Shown piece after piece: positions 34,854-43,077 of a DNA stretch of 64,000 nucleotides. The number at the start of each line of letters is the position of its first letter. The stretch's first letter is position 1. Both the position numbers and the translations under genes were made by a program. Location: assembly GCF_002833405.1 (NCBI RefSeq), contig NZ_CP025135.1, positions 2,461,501 through 2,525,500 on the forward strand. The letters are read 5' to 3'. Below the pieces are notes generated by a model that was not told the origin of the DNA, searched no databases, and saw nothing but the letters and a program-made list of their open reading frames with translations. This stretch comes from Planococcus sp. MB-3u-03 (GTDB lineage Bacteria > Bacillota > Bacilli > Bacillales_A > Planococcaceae).

Positions 34854-35819
34854 TTATTTCATCAACTCCAAAACCTCATCTTTCGTGGGTAGCGCAGAAA
34901 TAGCCCCTTTTCCAGTCGTGACCAGTGCCCCGCTGGCATTCGAGAAAGCCAGCAGTTCTTGATGATGCTCTTTTAGTATGGCTTCCAGATTGCCTTGTCC
35001 TGCATCCAACTTCAGCAATTGGTACAAGAAAGCGCCTGTGAACGCGTCTCCTGCCCCAGTTGTATCTTCGACTATCACCGAATATCCCGGAGATGAATAT
35101 TTTTCATTCTGTACGTACAAATCTGCACCTTTCGCGCCTTTCGTTAACACCACTGCCAATACGTCTCCAGTGAACAAAGAGGCTATGGCTACGGACTCGT
35201 CCGCTATGCCGGTGATGAATTCCAGTTCGTCGTCGGAAACTTTGACGATATGCGCCTTCGGAATGAATTCTTGGATGGTCTCGCGGCATTGCTTTGGATT
35301 GTCCCAAAGCGGCAAACGCACATTGGGGTCAAAACTGATGATGGCGCCGTGCCTCTTGGCTGCCCCGATCGCTTTTACGTGGGCTTTTTTCATCGGGCTG
35401 TCGACTAAATCGACCGAACCGAAATGCAGCACATCGCCTTGCCCAAACCAGCCGTCCTTCACTTCTGAAGCTTGAAGAAGCAAATCGGCGGAAGGATTCC
35501 GGTAAAACGAAAAGTCCCGTTCCCCGTCTGCGCGCAATGAGACGAAAGCAAGCCCGGTGTTTGCCTCTTTAGTCCGTGGAATCTTATCGATTTTCACTCC
35601 CACCTCGGCAAGCCGTTCCAACAGAAAATCACCAAAGGCATCTTGTCCGACTTTGGTGATCAATGAAGCTGTGCCGCCAAACTTTGCAACCGCCGCTGCC
35701 ACATTAGCAGGCGCACCGCCAGGCACTCGTGTAAAAGAATCCACATCTTTTAAGCCGATGCCTTTTTGATGGGGAATAAAATCGATCAGTATTTCGCCAA
35801 TCGAGAACAAGTTTCCCAT
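34854..35819 (-). CDS. Fructokinase (PfkB family)
   Basis: A 321-residue ribokinase-fold sugar kinase: GEILIDFIPH, the sugar-binding PGGAPANVAAAVAKFGG, ISFDPNVRLPLW, and the C-terminal catalytic GAGDAFTGAFLYQL with its Asp base. The start at 35819 has GGGAGAGG. It lies 32 bases downstream of the GH32 sucrose hydrolase gene, so fructose released from sucrose(-6-P) is its expected substrate. Confidence 0.88.
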   Translation of the reverse strand: MGNLFSIGEILIDFIPHQKGIGLKDVDSFTRVPGGAPANVAAAVAKFGGTASLITKVGQDAFGDFLLERLAEVGVKIDKIPRTKEANTGLAFVSLRADGERDFSFYRNPSADLLLQASEVKDGWFGQGDVLHFGSVDLVDSPMKKAHVKAIGAAKRHGAIISFDPNVRLPLWDNPKQCRETIQEFIPKAHIVKVSDDELEFITGIADESVAIASLFTGDVLAVVLTKGAKGADLYVQNEKYSSPGYSVIVEDTTGAGDAFTGAFLYQLLKLDAGQGNLEAILKEHHQELLAFSNASGALVTTGKGAISALPTKDEVLELMK

Positions 35820-35851
35820 TCGGCACCTCTCCCTCTTTGGACTTTCATTCA

Positions 35852-37329
35852 TCAATAGTCCCACTTCACCGCTTTGAACGCAGCTCGGCCGCCTGTCGCA
35901 AAAAACCGGATTTCCTGGCTTCTAATATCCGGGAAGATCCTTGCGCTAAACACTTCTTCCCCGTCGTTCACAAAAATCTCCACGGATGACGAATCGACAA
36001 ACAACTGAAACTTGTACACGTCTCCGGCGATCTTGCATTTGCGTTCGGTTCCATGCTTGCTGCCAATCACTTTGCCGGATAACGCGCGGTCCATGATTAC
36101 TTTCCCCTGGACGGCATCAAATTTGATCACCGTTTTTTCTTCATTGCCCGCACGGAATTCGATGCCATATTCCAAGGCGTCCCCTCGTTCAAATTCACAG
36201 ATAAGCTCGTACGTGACCCCTGTGAATCCTTCAACCACTTTCGTTTCATCCGAAAGTTCACCTTGTGCCTGGGTTTTAGTTTTGCGGAGTGATTGAAGTT
36301 CCGGCATCGGCGTCTGGATGATTTTCCCGTCCCGAAGCGATAATTCCCGAAGGATGGTCAAGCAGTTGGCCCATCCACTTATATCGGTAGGATACTCAAT
36401 TTCAGGCAATCCCATCCAGGCCACCATTAGCCGCCTGCCGCTCGGATCCTTCATCGTGTGCGGGGCATAAAAATCAAACCCGCGGTCCAGTTCGATAAAA
36501 CCTCCGTGAGTCAATTTTCGTCGTTCCAAATCGATTTTCTCACCCAGCACATAACCAGCCTGGTAAATGTTTTGATATAGATCTCCCTCCGGCTCGAGTC
36601 CTTGCGGAGAGAAGATTAGGATCCCTTTATCTCCCATTTCGAAATAATCCGGGCACTCCCACATAAACCCGAAGTTATCCAAGTTGGTGGCCAGCTCTCC
36701 TTCAAACTTCCATTCCAGCAAATCATTCGAACTCAGTAAACAGACAGCCCCTGTTTCATCGGTTCGTTGCGCGCCGATGACCGCATAATAACGGTCTTCC
36801 ACTTTCCATAACTTCGGATCGCGGAAATGCTCGGTATATCCATCCGGCACTTTATCAAGAACGGATTTTTCGATTTGATGATATTTCCTTCATCATCCAT
36901 GAGCGCGATGCACAGGTAAGGATGTCTCACGAGATTCTCATCCCGCGTATTGCCGGTGTATAGCAAATACAATTTCCCGTCATGCTCAACAGCACTTCCC
37001 GAATACGCCCCATGGCTGTCAAAATACTCGTCCGGCTTTGATCGCTATTCCGACATTCTGCCAATTTACAAGGTCTGTCGATTTGGTGTGGTACCAATAC
37101 TTCAATCCATGGAAAGGACCAAGCGGATGCCATTGATAATACAAATGATATTCCCCATTGTAAAAACAAAAGCCGTTCGGATCATTGAGAAGCCCAGAAA
37201 CCGGTTGGATATGGAAGGTTTGCCGCCACGTACAGCTATTGACTCTTGAAATCAAATTGTCGATATCTTCTTGGCTGATCTGTTCGAGCCGAATATAACT
37301 CTTCCCCGCGGTAACTCCATCTTTGTCAT
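35852..37329 (-). pseudogene. GH32 sucrose(-6-phosphate) hydrolase, three frame breaks as read
   Basis: A joined frame of about 492 residues. GH32 nucleophile motif LLNDPNGFCFYNGEYHLYYQ, then FRDPKLW (Asp stabiliser), WECPDYFEMG (acid/base Glu), and a C-terminal beta-sandwich (DSSSVEIFVNDGEEVFS). Breaks lie near 37320 (missing A), 37038 (one A too many) and 36880 (missing T). All catalytic residues are present. First gene of a two-gene operon with fructokinase. No PTS or permease gene is adjacent, so uptake must be elsewhere. Confidence 0.82.
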
Positions 37330-37448
37330 TTCTCTCATTCTCCTTTTAATAAAAGCAGAATTTTATATTGACGGATGACTTAAAAATTCCCTTGATCTCC
37401 TTTCCCAGTAATCAAAATCTCTGGATGGCATCGGCTATACACCACCTG

Positions 37449-37500
37449 AAACGAAAGCGTTTATTTAAAAGGATTATAATATTTTAGGGTATTTTATCAA
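37449..37500 (-). promoter_or_regulatory. Promoter and LacI-type operator of the sucrose operon
   Basis: On the minus strand TTGATA (37495-37500), 16 bases, TATAAT (37473-37478). Directly downstream is AAACG-CTTT-CGTTT (37449-37462), an inverted repeat like those bound by LacI-family sugar repressors. No such repressor is encoded in the window. Confidence 0.65.
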
Positions 37501-37598
37501 TGAGACACACCTAAAAGTCTGATATTTCTGTAAATTTGTGATAGGTATGTGTCTGGGATTTTGTCGGGTGGCTGGACTATGGGATGATTTGATTTTAC

Positions 37599-37733
37599 TT
37601 AGGGATGGTACAAATCTTCCATATCTACATCTTCCAACTCAAGTAAGTAGACAGTTTCAATGACAAGGCATGTATTAATATCATCCCTAAAAATAAGATT
37701 GAATCCTTTTGCTATCTTTTTCATCACATCCAT
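37599..37733 (-). CDS. Possible 44-residue protein or fragment
   Basis: An open frame MDVMKKIAKGFNLIFRDDIN... ending in DVDMEDLYHP, with natural-looking composition and AAAGG 5 bases before the ATG. No family recognised. Could be the tail of a lost gene. Confidence 0.35.
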   Translation of the reverse strand: MDVMKKIAKGFNLIFRDDINTCLVIETVYLLELEDVDMEDLYHP

Positions 37734-37856
37734 GTTACCTTTAGTAAGAGTTATTTTTGTTCGGTTCAGATTGAGAATACATTTTGTTTTCGTCTAAGGT
37801 ATTTGAGCAAGGATAGTAACACATTGTGTGGAGATCCACACCAGGAGGCAACAATT

Positions 37857-38056
37857 ATGGAACAAGGTACAGTGAAATGGTTTAATGCAGAAAAGGTTTT
37901 GGTTTTATCGAGCGTGAAGCAGGAGATGACGTATTCGTACATTTCTCAGCTATCCAAAGCGACGGTTTCAAATCTTTAGACGAAGGTCAAACTGTAACAT
38001 TTGATATCGAAGAAGGACAACGTGGCCTACAAGCTACAAACGTCACAAAAGCTTAA
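37857..38056 (+). pseudogene. Cold-shock protein (CspA family), one missing base as read
   Basis: [13 protein letters not shown], then one A missing in the run 37891-37894, then [20 protein letters not shown] (RNP1 and RNP2), ending in [10 protein letters not shown]. Restoring the A gives a perfect 66-residue cold-shock protein. CCAGGAGG lies 8 bases before the ATG, preceded by a GTGTGG/CCACAC hairpin at 37826-37841 in the leader. An error is far more likely than real loss. Confidence 0.88.
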
Positions 38057-38070
38057 TAACAGCTTTAGAG

Positions 38071-38097
38071 AGACCCTATATTATATAGGTCTTTTTA
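38071..38097 (+). terminator. Terminator of the cold-shock gene
   Basis: AGACC-TATA...TATA-GGTCT stem followed by TTTTT, 14 nt after the stop. Confidence 0.7.
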
Positions 38098-38224
38098 TTT
38101 AAATTCAGGGTTAGCTACTTTCATGAACGGATGAAATATAAACTAATTTTAAAACCTATTTGTTTTCCTGCTTAAAAACTGGCAAAGGGAATCCATTCGA
38201 TCCTAGAAGCGGCAATACGGGTTC

Positions 38225-39239
38225 CTAATTACGAATGATATTGATTATTTTATGTTGGGCATCTTCAGCTTCAGGAACCGGCATAACAACAAACACATGA
38301 TTCATCTTGGGATATACAAAAGTTTGGATTCCAATTCCTTGCTTCGTTAATTTTCGTCCAATTTAACTGCGTCTGATATATGAGTTCATGTGTTCCGACA
38401 AATTGAGTAATCTTGCCGAGTCCAGTTAAATCTCCATAAATCGGGCTAATCAAGGGATCCTCTAAGCTTTTATCATCAGACCAAATATTAGTGATTACGT
38501 TCATTCCCCGGCCGATAACATCGGATCCTTTTTCGTATTTCGGGATAAGGGATTATCAAGGGTTAGATCGACGGCTGGGATAACAAAATGATATCCTTCG
38601 GTTGAGGCAAATCATCTATTTTTAACAGTTGGGCCAGCCCAAGCGCGATATTCCCCGGCTGAATCCCCATGATAGTCAGTTGCCCAGGACTCTCAACTGT
38701 CCGAAGCATCTCTTTGTACAGGCTCAACAGTTTCGGATATGTATGCTTGTAATTAAAATGGGGCACTTTTGGATAAATAGGCGCGATGATCTTTGCATTT
38801 ACTGACTGTGCAATCTTATCCATGAGCTTCCAATGGAAAGACAAAAGCTGGTTCGTCCACGCTCCGCCGTGCAAATACAGCACCACTTTCTGTTCCCGGG
38901 AATTCTGGTCGTTTAAGGTGAACACCTGTATGTCTTCATACATCTCTTCTTTCAACGAATTGGAAAGCTCATATTTTCAATCACATATGGTTTGATATTT
39001 TCAGTTCCTCTTTGCTGCACGAACTTTGTGGTGTTTGCGACACTGGAGAACCCCTTTTTGTACCTCGCAAAATCAGGTATTTCTCGAGGATCCGACTCTT
39101 TAAGGACCGTTTTCCCCATAAGTTTGGATAACCATTTACTAGCCCCCTCTAAATGCACTGAAGACTCCTTACAATTCACTTCACTATCTGTCTGGTGAAT
39201 CATATACTTCTCTATCCAAATAAAATTCACCTCTAACAA
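38225..39239 (-). pseudogene. Alpha/beta-hydrolase (esterase/lipase, HSL-like) with five or more frame changes
   Basis: Joined fragments form an esterase of about 340 residues: LYLHGGAWTNQLL (HGGxW oxyanion motif), APIYPKVPHF, ILLSPAVDLTLDNP, and a C-terminal FVYPKMNHVF His. The nucleophile elbow reads GIQPGN; inserting bases in the flanking G/A runs gives GDSAGGN, the expected motif. Breaks also lie near 38950, 38580 and 38355. The number of changes leaves open whether this is an error-ridden intact gene or a genuine pseudogene. Confidence 0.7.
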
Positions 39240-39469
39240 TGATACTGGTCTCTTCTTAATAGGAAAGAGTTTGTGAAACTATCATTTATAAATTAAAAGA
39301 AGAAGAAAAGTATATTGCTTTTCTGCTCCCAATAGTCCCATTATATGTAAACTATTACTCATTCAAAAATACAATCTTAAAGCCTTAGAATATAGCATTT
39401 TGAATGTATCACTTTTTCTAACAAATTCACTTTCGTCTTTAGTATTGCTAACTTCTTTAAAAGAGATTC
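39240..39469. other. AT-rich intergenic region
   Basis: No gene or recognisable site on either strand apart from the hairpin that begins at 39470. Confidence 0.5.
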
Positions 39470-39503
39470 TGAATGTAACTTAATTGCTACTAAGTTACAT
39501 TCA
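39470..39503. repeat. Gene-end hairpin, copy 1 (T-A variant)
   Basis: TGAATGTAACTTA/TAAGTTACATTCA, 13-bp perfect stem with an 8-nt loop, 17 nt beyond the stop of the 39521 gene. Same core as the hairpins at 39721 and 40015. Confidence 0.85.
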
Positions 39504-39520
39504 CTTCCTTAAGAAATTCC

Positions 39521-39690
39521 CTATTTTTCTTGGACTTTAACGAGTCTAATGAGCCAGTATAAAGCAATCCACGGCAGAATAAATTTAGTGATCCAGGCAA
39601 TGGCATTTGAAAAACGATCGAATTAATGCCGATTACTGGTCCTAACACCCATAATAGAGCAATTATTATTACTAATATCAAGTACTTCAA
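39521..39690 (-). pseudogene. Small DUF3311-like membrane protein, one missing base as read
   Basis: Two helices: LKYLILVIIIALLWVLGPVI and, after one missing base near 39592, WITKFILPWIALYWLIRLVK, ending VQEK. Size and pattern fit DUF3311-type proteins. TTG at 39690 with AAAGGATGA 5 bases before is preferred; the ATG at 39699 touches the Shine-Dalgarno. About 56 residues. Followed 17 nt later by hairpin copy 1. Confidence 0.6.
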
Positions 39691-39720
39691 TTGGTTCATC
39701 CTTTCTTAAGCAACTTTAGT

Positions 39721-39760
39721 ATCTGAAAGTAACTTAATTCACATTAAGTTACTTTCAGAT
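39721..39760. repeat. Gene-end hairpin, copy 2 (A-T variant)
   Basis: ATCTGAAAGTAACTTAAT/ATTAAGTTACTTTCAGAT, 18-bp perfect stem with a 4-nt loop, 15 nt beyond the stop of the 39776 gene. No U tract on either strand. Confidence 0.88.
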
Positions 39761-39775
39761 TTACTTTAGATTCTT

Positions 39776-39972
39776 TCAAGCCTCTAAAAGTAAACTGGAT
39801 AAAATAAACGAAAGAATCACAATGGCGGGAATAGTAATAATGCCTGATATTAATTGAGTTTGAGTATTTAGAGGGATATATGCATTTTCAAGCCACGCAA
39901 CAAATTTAAAAGTAAAAAGAAAATAACAAAAGTCACTAAATAATAAATCAGTTTTTCTGAGATTTTTTTCAA
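39776..39972 (-). pseudogene. Small two-helix membrane protein, one missing base as read
   Basis: TTG start with GGGAGGG upstream: KKISEKLIYYLVTFVIFFLL, then one missing T near 39912, then KFVAWLENAYIPLNTQTQLI and a second helix IPAIVILSFILSSLLLEA. About 65 residues. Without the added T it would end at 39869 after 34 residues. Unknown family. Followed 15 nt later by hairpin copy 2. Confidence 0.55.
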
Positions 39973-40014
39973 TGTAGCCCTCCCTTTATACTTACTGGAT
40001 CGTAACACTTGTTT

Positions 40015-40048
40015 TGAACGTAACTTAACTGCACTTAAGTTACGTTCA
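40015..40048. repeat. Gene-end hairpin, copy 3 (C-G variant)
   Basis: TGAACGTAACTTAA/TTAAGTTACGTTCA, 14-bp perfect stem with a 6-nt loop, 15 nt beyond the stop of the 40064 gene. Confidence 0.88.
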
Positions 40049-40063
40049 GTTTTCTCGTTAGCC

Positions 40064-40246
40064 TTACTGAGACTCTCTTTTGAAAACATGACGTGCATTT
40101 ATATAAAAGACGCTGCCAAGTAAAAAAAGCAATACATTCATCCAGGAAGCGATGCCTGAATAATCATTATTCAAAACAAAGACGCTTAGAAAATTGACGA
40201 TCATGAACAGAATTAAAACTATGTACATGCCTTTTACGAATTTCAT
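40064..40246 (-). CDS. Small two-helix membrane protein
   Basis: 60 residues: MKFVKGMYIVLILFMIVNFL, an Asn/Asp outer loop, then WMNVLLFLLGSVFYI and a basic tail. GGAAAGGAAG precedes the ATG. First member of the gene-plus-hairpin series. Unknown family. Confidence 0.65.
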   Translation of the reverse strand: MKFVKGMYIVLILFMIVNFLSVFVLNNDYSGIASWMNVLLFLLGSVFYINARHVFKRESQ

Positions 40247-40322
40247 ATTGCTTCTTCCTTTCCCATCAGTGAACTTCTAACTTTATTTTTCTATATGTAA
40301 ATTTTTGAATATAGCTTGAACC

Positions 40323-40559
40323 TCAAGCACTTACTAAGAACGCTTGTGCCGAAACAAAGAGGATAAACAGAGAACTCAGGACAAACATATAGCCCCAAAA
40401 CTCTTTTCGATCGTTTTGAATTCTTTCAAATCCCGCGACTAACATAAACATTCCAAGCGTCAGCATGACGTATGGCATTAGCGTAAAGTTCTGGCTCCAT
40501 AACACGTAAGCTCCAAATCCAATTGATGCTAGCTGGAGGATGATCCTGAGTATTTTCAT
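40323..40559 (-). CDS. DUF3953-like small membrane protein
   Basis: 78 residues with three short hydrophobic segments: MKILRIILQLASIGFGAYVL, LMPYVMLTLGMFMLVAGFER and FVLSSLFILFVSAQAFLV. This matches the DUF3953 pattern. AGAGGAG precedes the ATG at 40559. Confidence 0.68.
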   Translation of the reverse strand: MKILRIILQLASIGFGAYVLWSQNFTLMPYVMLTLGMFMLVAGFERIQNDRKEFWGYMFVLSSLFILFVSAQAFLVSA

Positions 40560-40634
40560 GATGGTATTACTCCTCTTCTGGATAGTCGTTCTAAACATGA
40601 CAGGGTAATTAATTGTAGAAGCTACTCTTCTGAG

Positions 40635-40823
40635 CTAGGGTTTGGGAGATTTCGATTCTTTAATGTCCAAAATGCCGAGAATTGGAGAAATAATCAGTGC
40701 AGCTAATAAAAGCCAAGTAAGTACCCAGTTATCGCCCCATGAAGTGAGTAGATAAATCAAACTGTAAAATGCAATGAGGAAGGAACCATACTTTTCTAAA
40801 AACTTTACATAAGACTTGAACAT
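40635..40823 (-). CDS. Small two-helix membrane protein
   Basis: 62 residues: FLIAFYSLIYLLTSWG and VLTWLLLAALIISPILGIL with a Lys/Ser/Pro tail. GAGGGGGAG precedes the ATG at 40823; an upstream frame extension has no ribosome site. Unknown. Confidence 0.6.
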   Translation of the reverse strand: MFKSYVKFLEKYGSFLIAFYSLIYLLTSWGDNWVLTWLLLAALIISPILGILDIKESKSPKP

Positions 40824-41023
40824 AGTGAACCACTCCCCCTCGCACGCGTTTTTCGAGCTAGCTCTGGACAGTCCAGTTACATTTTCGATCACATTGAAAA
40901 AAATCAGTACTCCCAGCTTTTTTATTACGGTGGATTAACATGAATCGCCGCACCTAAAATTGCAACTACACTTTGCGAACGTACTTAAATTTCCTCTTAC
41001 TGGAATTCTTCATTACCCTGGCA

Positions 41024-41926
41024 TTATTTCAGCTTAAAATTCAAGCTGCTTTGGCCGATAAGTTCTTTACCGTTACGCCATAGATATTGAATTGAATATT
41101 GGTTTCCCAGGTCTTGTTCAACAACTTCAATGGTTATTGTAGAATCGCCAGAGGAGACAATTTCTTCACTTACTTCTTCTTTGCTGCCGTCTACCTCAAT
41201 CAACATAACTTCGCTTGGCTTTGGCTCTATCATTTCCCAATCGATTACAATGCTGTCGCCCACTTCTACATCTCCAGCGTGAACATCGGGTATATCATAA
41301 CCGTTATGAAAATGACAATTATTCCAGCATACTTGGGAATAGTTATGATCGAATACCACTCCACTTGGGTCTGCGGAATTTATTTTCATAATCGAGGGCC
41401 TTTCCATATATGTATACTTTGGAAGCTGTCCGACATTCTGTCCTTGTGCTTCTTCGATAACGATATTCCCTACATATTGAGCTTCATTGTCTCGGTCGAT
41501 AAATTCCACTGCTAATGCATAATTCCCTTCGTTTTGCGGAAAGCGAAATTCTCTCGAATCGTTAAGTTCAAGCTTCGTTTCTTCTCCGTCTTTCCATAAG
41601 GCCGCCGTAATTGTCGGATCGGTCCAAATGTCCCCGCCATTTTCTTCATTCTCTTCAAACTCCAAATAGGCAGGCTGGTTAGGAGAAACTGTAGTGGCTT
41701 CCTGGGATAAACCGAACTCTTCGATGTCGTCTATCGTTTCCGTTACATCTCCGCTCGACGAACTCCAACTGATGTTGGCTTCTGTTAATGGCATGGGCTG
41801 GCTGCGTAAACTGTCATTCGCATGTAGATATGCTCTTGGAACACCGACATCGTAATCTTCGGCAAAGCAAGCTGCTAATGCGGAAATCAATAGAATTACA
41901 GAGATGAACTTCATGCTTTTCCTCAT
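41024..41926 (-). CDS. Lipoprotein, unknown function
   Basis: A 300-residue lipoprotein (KFISVILLISALAAC-FAED). The acidic, beta-rich mature part has two blocks and a CWNNCHF pair in the middle (SQVCWNNCHFHNGYD), which could form a disulfide or metal site. The C-terminal block (EVVEQDLGNQYSIQYLWRNGKELIGQSSLNF) looks Ig-like. No family recognised. Confidence 0.7.
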   Translation of the reverse strand: MRKSMKFISVILLISALAACFAEDYDVGVPRAYLHANDSLRSQPMPLTEANISWSSSSGDVTETIDDIEEFGLSQEATTVSPNQPAYLEFEENEENGGDIWTDPTITAALWKDGEETKLELNDSREFRFPQNEGNYALAVEFIDRDNEAQYVGNIVIEEAQGQNVGQLPKYTYMERPSIMKINSADPSGVVFDHNYSQVCWNNCHFHNGYDIPDVHAGDVEVGDSIVIDWEMIEPKPSEVMLIEVDGSKEEVSEEIVSSGDSTITIEVVEQDLGNQYSIQYLWRNGKELIGQSSLNFKLK

Positions 41927-41975
41927 AGAAAGCCACTCCTTGTAAAGTTTGAACTGATTTTCATTTAGTGTCCGA

Positions 41976-42464
41976 TTATTTCGGCGTAAACTTCATCACT
42001 GCGTTGAACAGGTCGGAAGTCGACTCCTGGAATCCCCGCTCCTCGCTCTTGAAGCTGTCGAGTAATGTATAGCCGAATACGAGACCGGCGATTGTTTGTG
42101 CTGTGGTGCTGCTAAAAAGAAGCATGTCAATTTGAACATAGATTTCATCAGAAAAAATCAGGTTTCCGATAGGCAATAAAGGCAAAATAGATAACGCTAA
42201 TACGATGAATGCCGGCACGCCGACCGCCAAGAACTTACTCCAATCGAAGCCGCCGATCCGACTTTCTTTTCTTTCCAGCATAAACTTTGGCGTCCGCAAT
42301 AATAAGCCGATAATGACTGGGAAAATAACAACATAAATCCAGAGAGGTGTTGGGTTGAATGCTGCAGCCGCCCTCTCATCCAATACTTGTTGAAGCTGGA
42401 ATCCTGCATACACAATAAAGATGATCGCGATGCTCCAGATGAAGTAATAGAAAAATCTTTTCAC
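41976..42464 (-). CDS. Four-helix membrane protein, unknown
   Basis: 162 residues with helices at about 5-25, 42-60, 78-100 and 112-135 and a polar C-terminus. GGAGG lies before the ATG. Probably co-transcribed with the lipoprotein and the 42540 gene (same strand, gaps of 49 and 75 bases). Confidence 0.65.
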   Translation of the reverse strand: MKRFFYYFIWSIAIIFIVYAGFQLQQVLDERAAAAFNPTPLWIYVVIFPVIIGLLLRTPKFMLERKESRIGGFDWSKFLAVGVPAFIVLALSILPLLPIGNLIFSDEIYVQIDMLLFSSTTAQTIAGLVFGYTLLDSFKSEERGFQESTSDLFNAVMKFTPK

Positions 42465-42539
42465 TTTCTTTTCCTCCCTAAATTAATTAGTTGGTATATA
42501 TACTGTTAAAAACGGAAAAGCGTTTCGTTTTATTTCTGG

Positions 42540-42824
42540 TCAGATGAATGCCAGCATAAAAATAAAAATGACGGCAATGGGAAAAATGATGAACAGCCAG
42601 TTCAAAGCCTGGAGAATCCATATACCTGATGGTTTCGGGCCCTCAGTCTTCCGGATATAGAGAAATAAAATAAGTCCGAAAATCGGCGTCATTAATTGCA
42701 TGCCGCCGCCATAATTCGGGGGCGATGCGTCTAATAACTCTTCCATCAGAAATGAAAATAGTACGAGGTTCATGGCGAGCAACACGAGTGGAATCGCTAA
42801 ATGAAATTGTTTCAACGTGTTCAT
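42540..42824 (-). CDS. Three-helix membrane protein, unknown
   Basis: 94 residues: LAIPLVLLAMNLVLFSFLM, MTPIFGLILFLYI and WLFIIFPIAVIFIFMLAFI, with a Gly-rich loop between the first two. GAGGAGGGG precedes the ATG. Likely first gene of the three-gene unit ending at 41024. Confidence 0.62.
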   Translation of the reverse strand: MNTLKQFHLAIPLVLLAMNLVLFSFLMEELLDASPPNYGGGMQLMTPIFGLILFLYIRKTEGPKPSGIWILQALNWLFIIFPIAVIFIFMLAFI

Positions 42825-43009
42825 CGTTCACCCCTCCTCAATAAAGCATAGGTCGAGCTCTGTACACTTTTAATTCCATAATTTAACTTTAACAGTTTTC
42901 TTCCAGAATCGATATACTCTTTATAGAGGTGGTTGCTGATGAATTCTATTTCTATAAAGAAGATATTGAGTCCAGAGATTGCTGATTAAATTAAAGAAAG
43001 CTAGCTAAA

Positions 43010-43063
43010 ACAAAACGAACCCCAAATGCGCGCCGTCTTACTGGCACTCATTTGGGGTTCGCT
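43010..43063 (-). terminator. Terminator of the PRPP synthetase-like gene
   Basis: On the minus strand CGAACCCCAAATG/CATTTGGGGTTCG, 13-bp perfect stem, followed by UUUUG. Confidence 0.85.
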
Positions 43064-43077
43064 GCATGTTTCTATTG

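Noticed and set aside
39470..40048. The three hairpins as a CRISPR array or integron attC sites
   Set aside because: Spacing is about 250-290 bp with genes between, so not CRISPR. The attC core GTTRRRY is absent and no integrase is present. Kept only as an analogy.
39868..40098. A 76-codon minus-strand frame spanning hairpin copy 3
   Set aside because: Its N-terminal half is the hairpin sequence translated. The real gene starts at the TTG at 39972 with a proper ribosome site.
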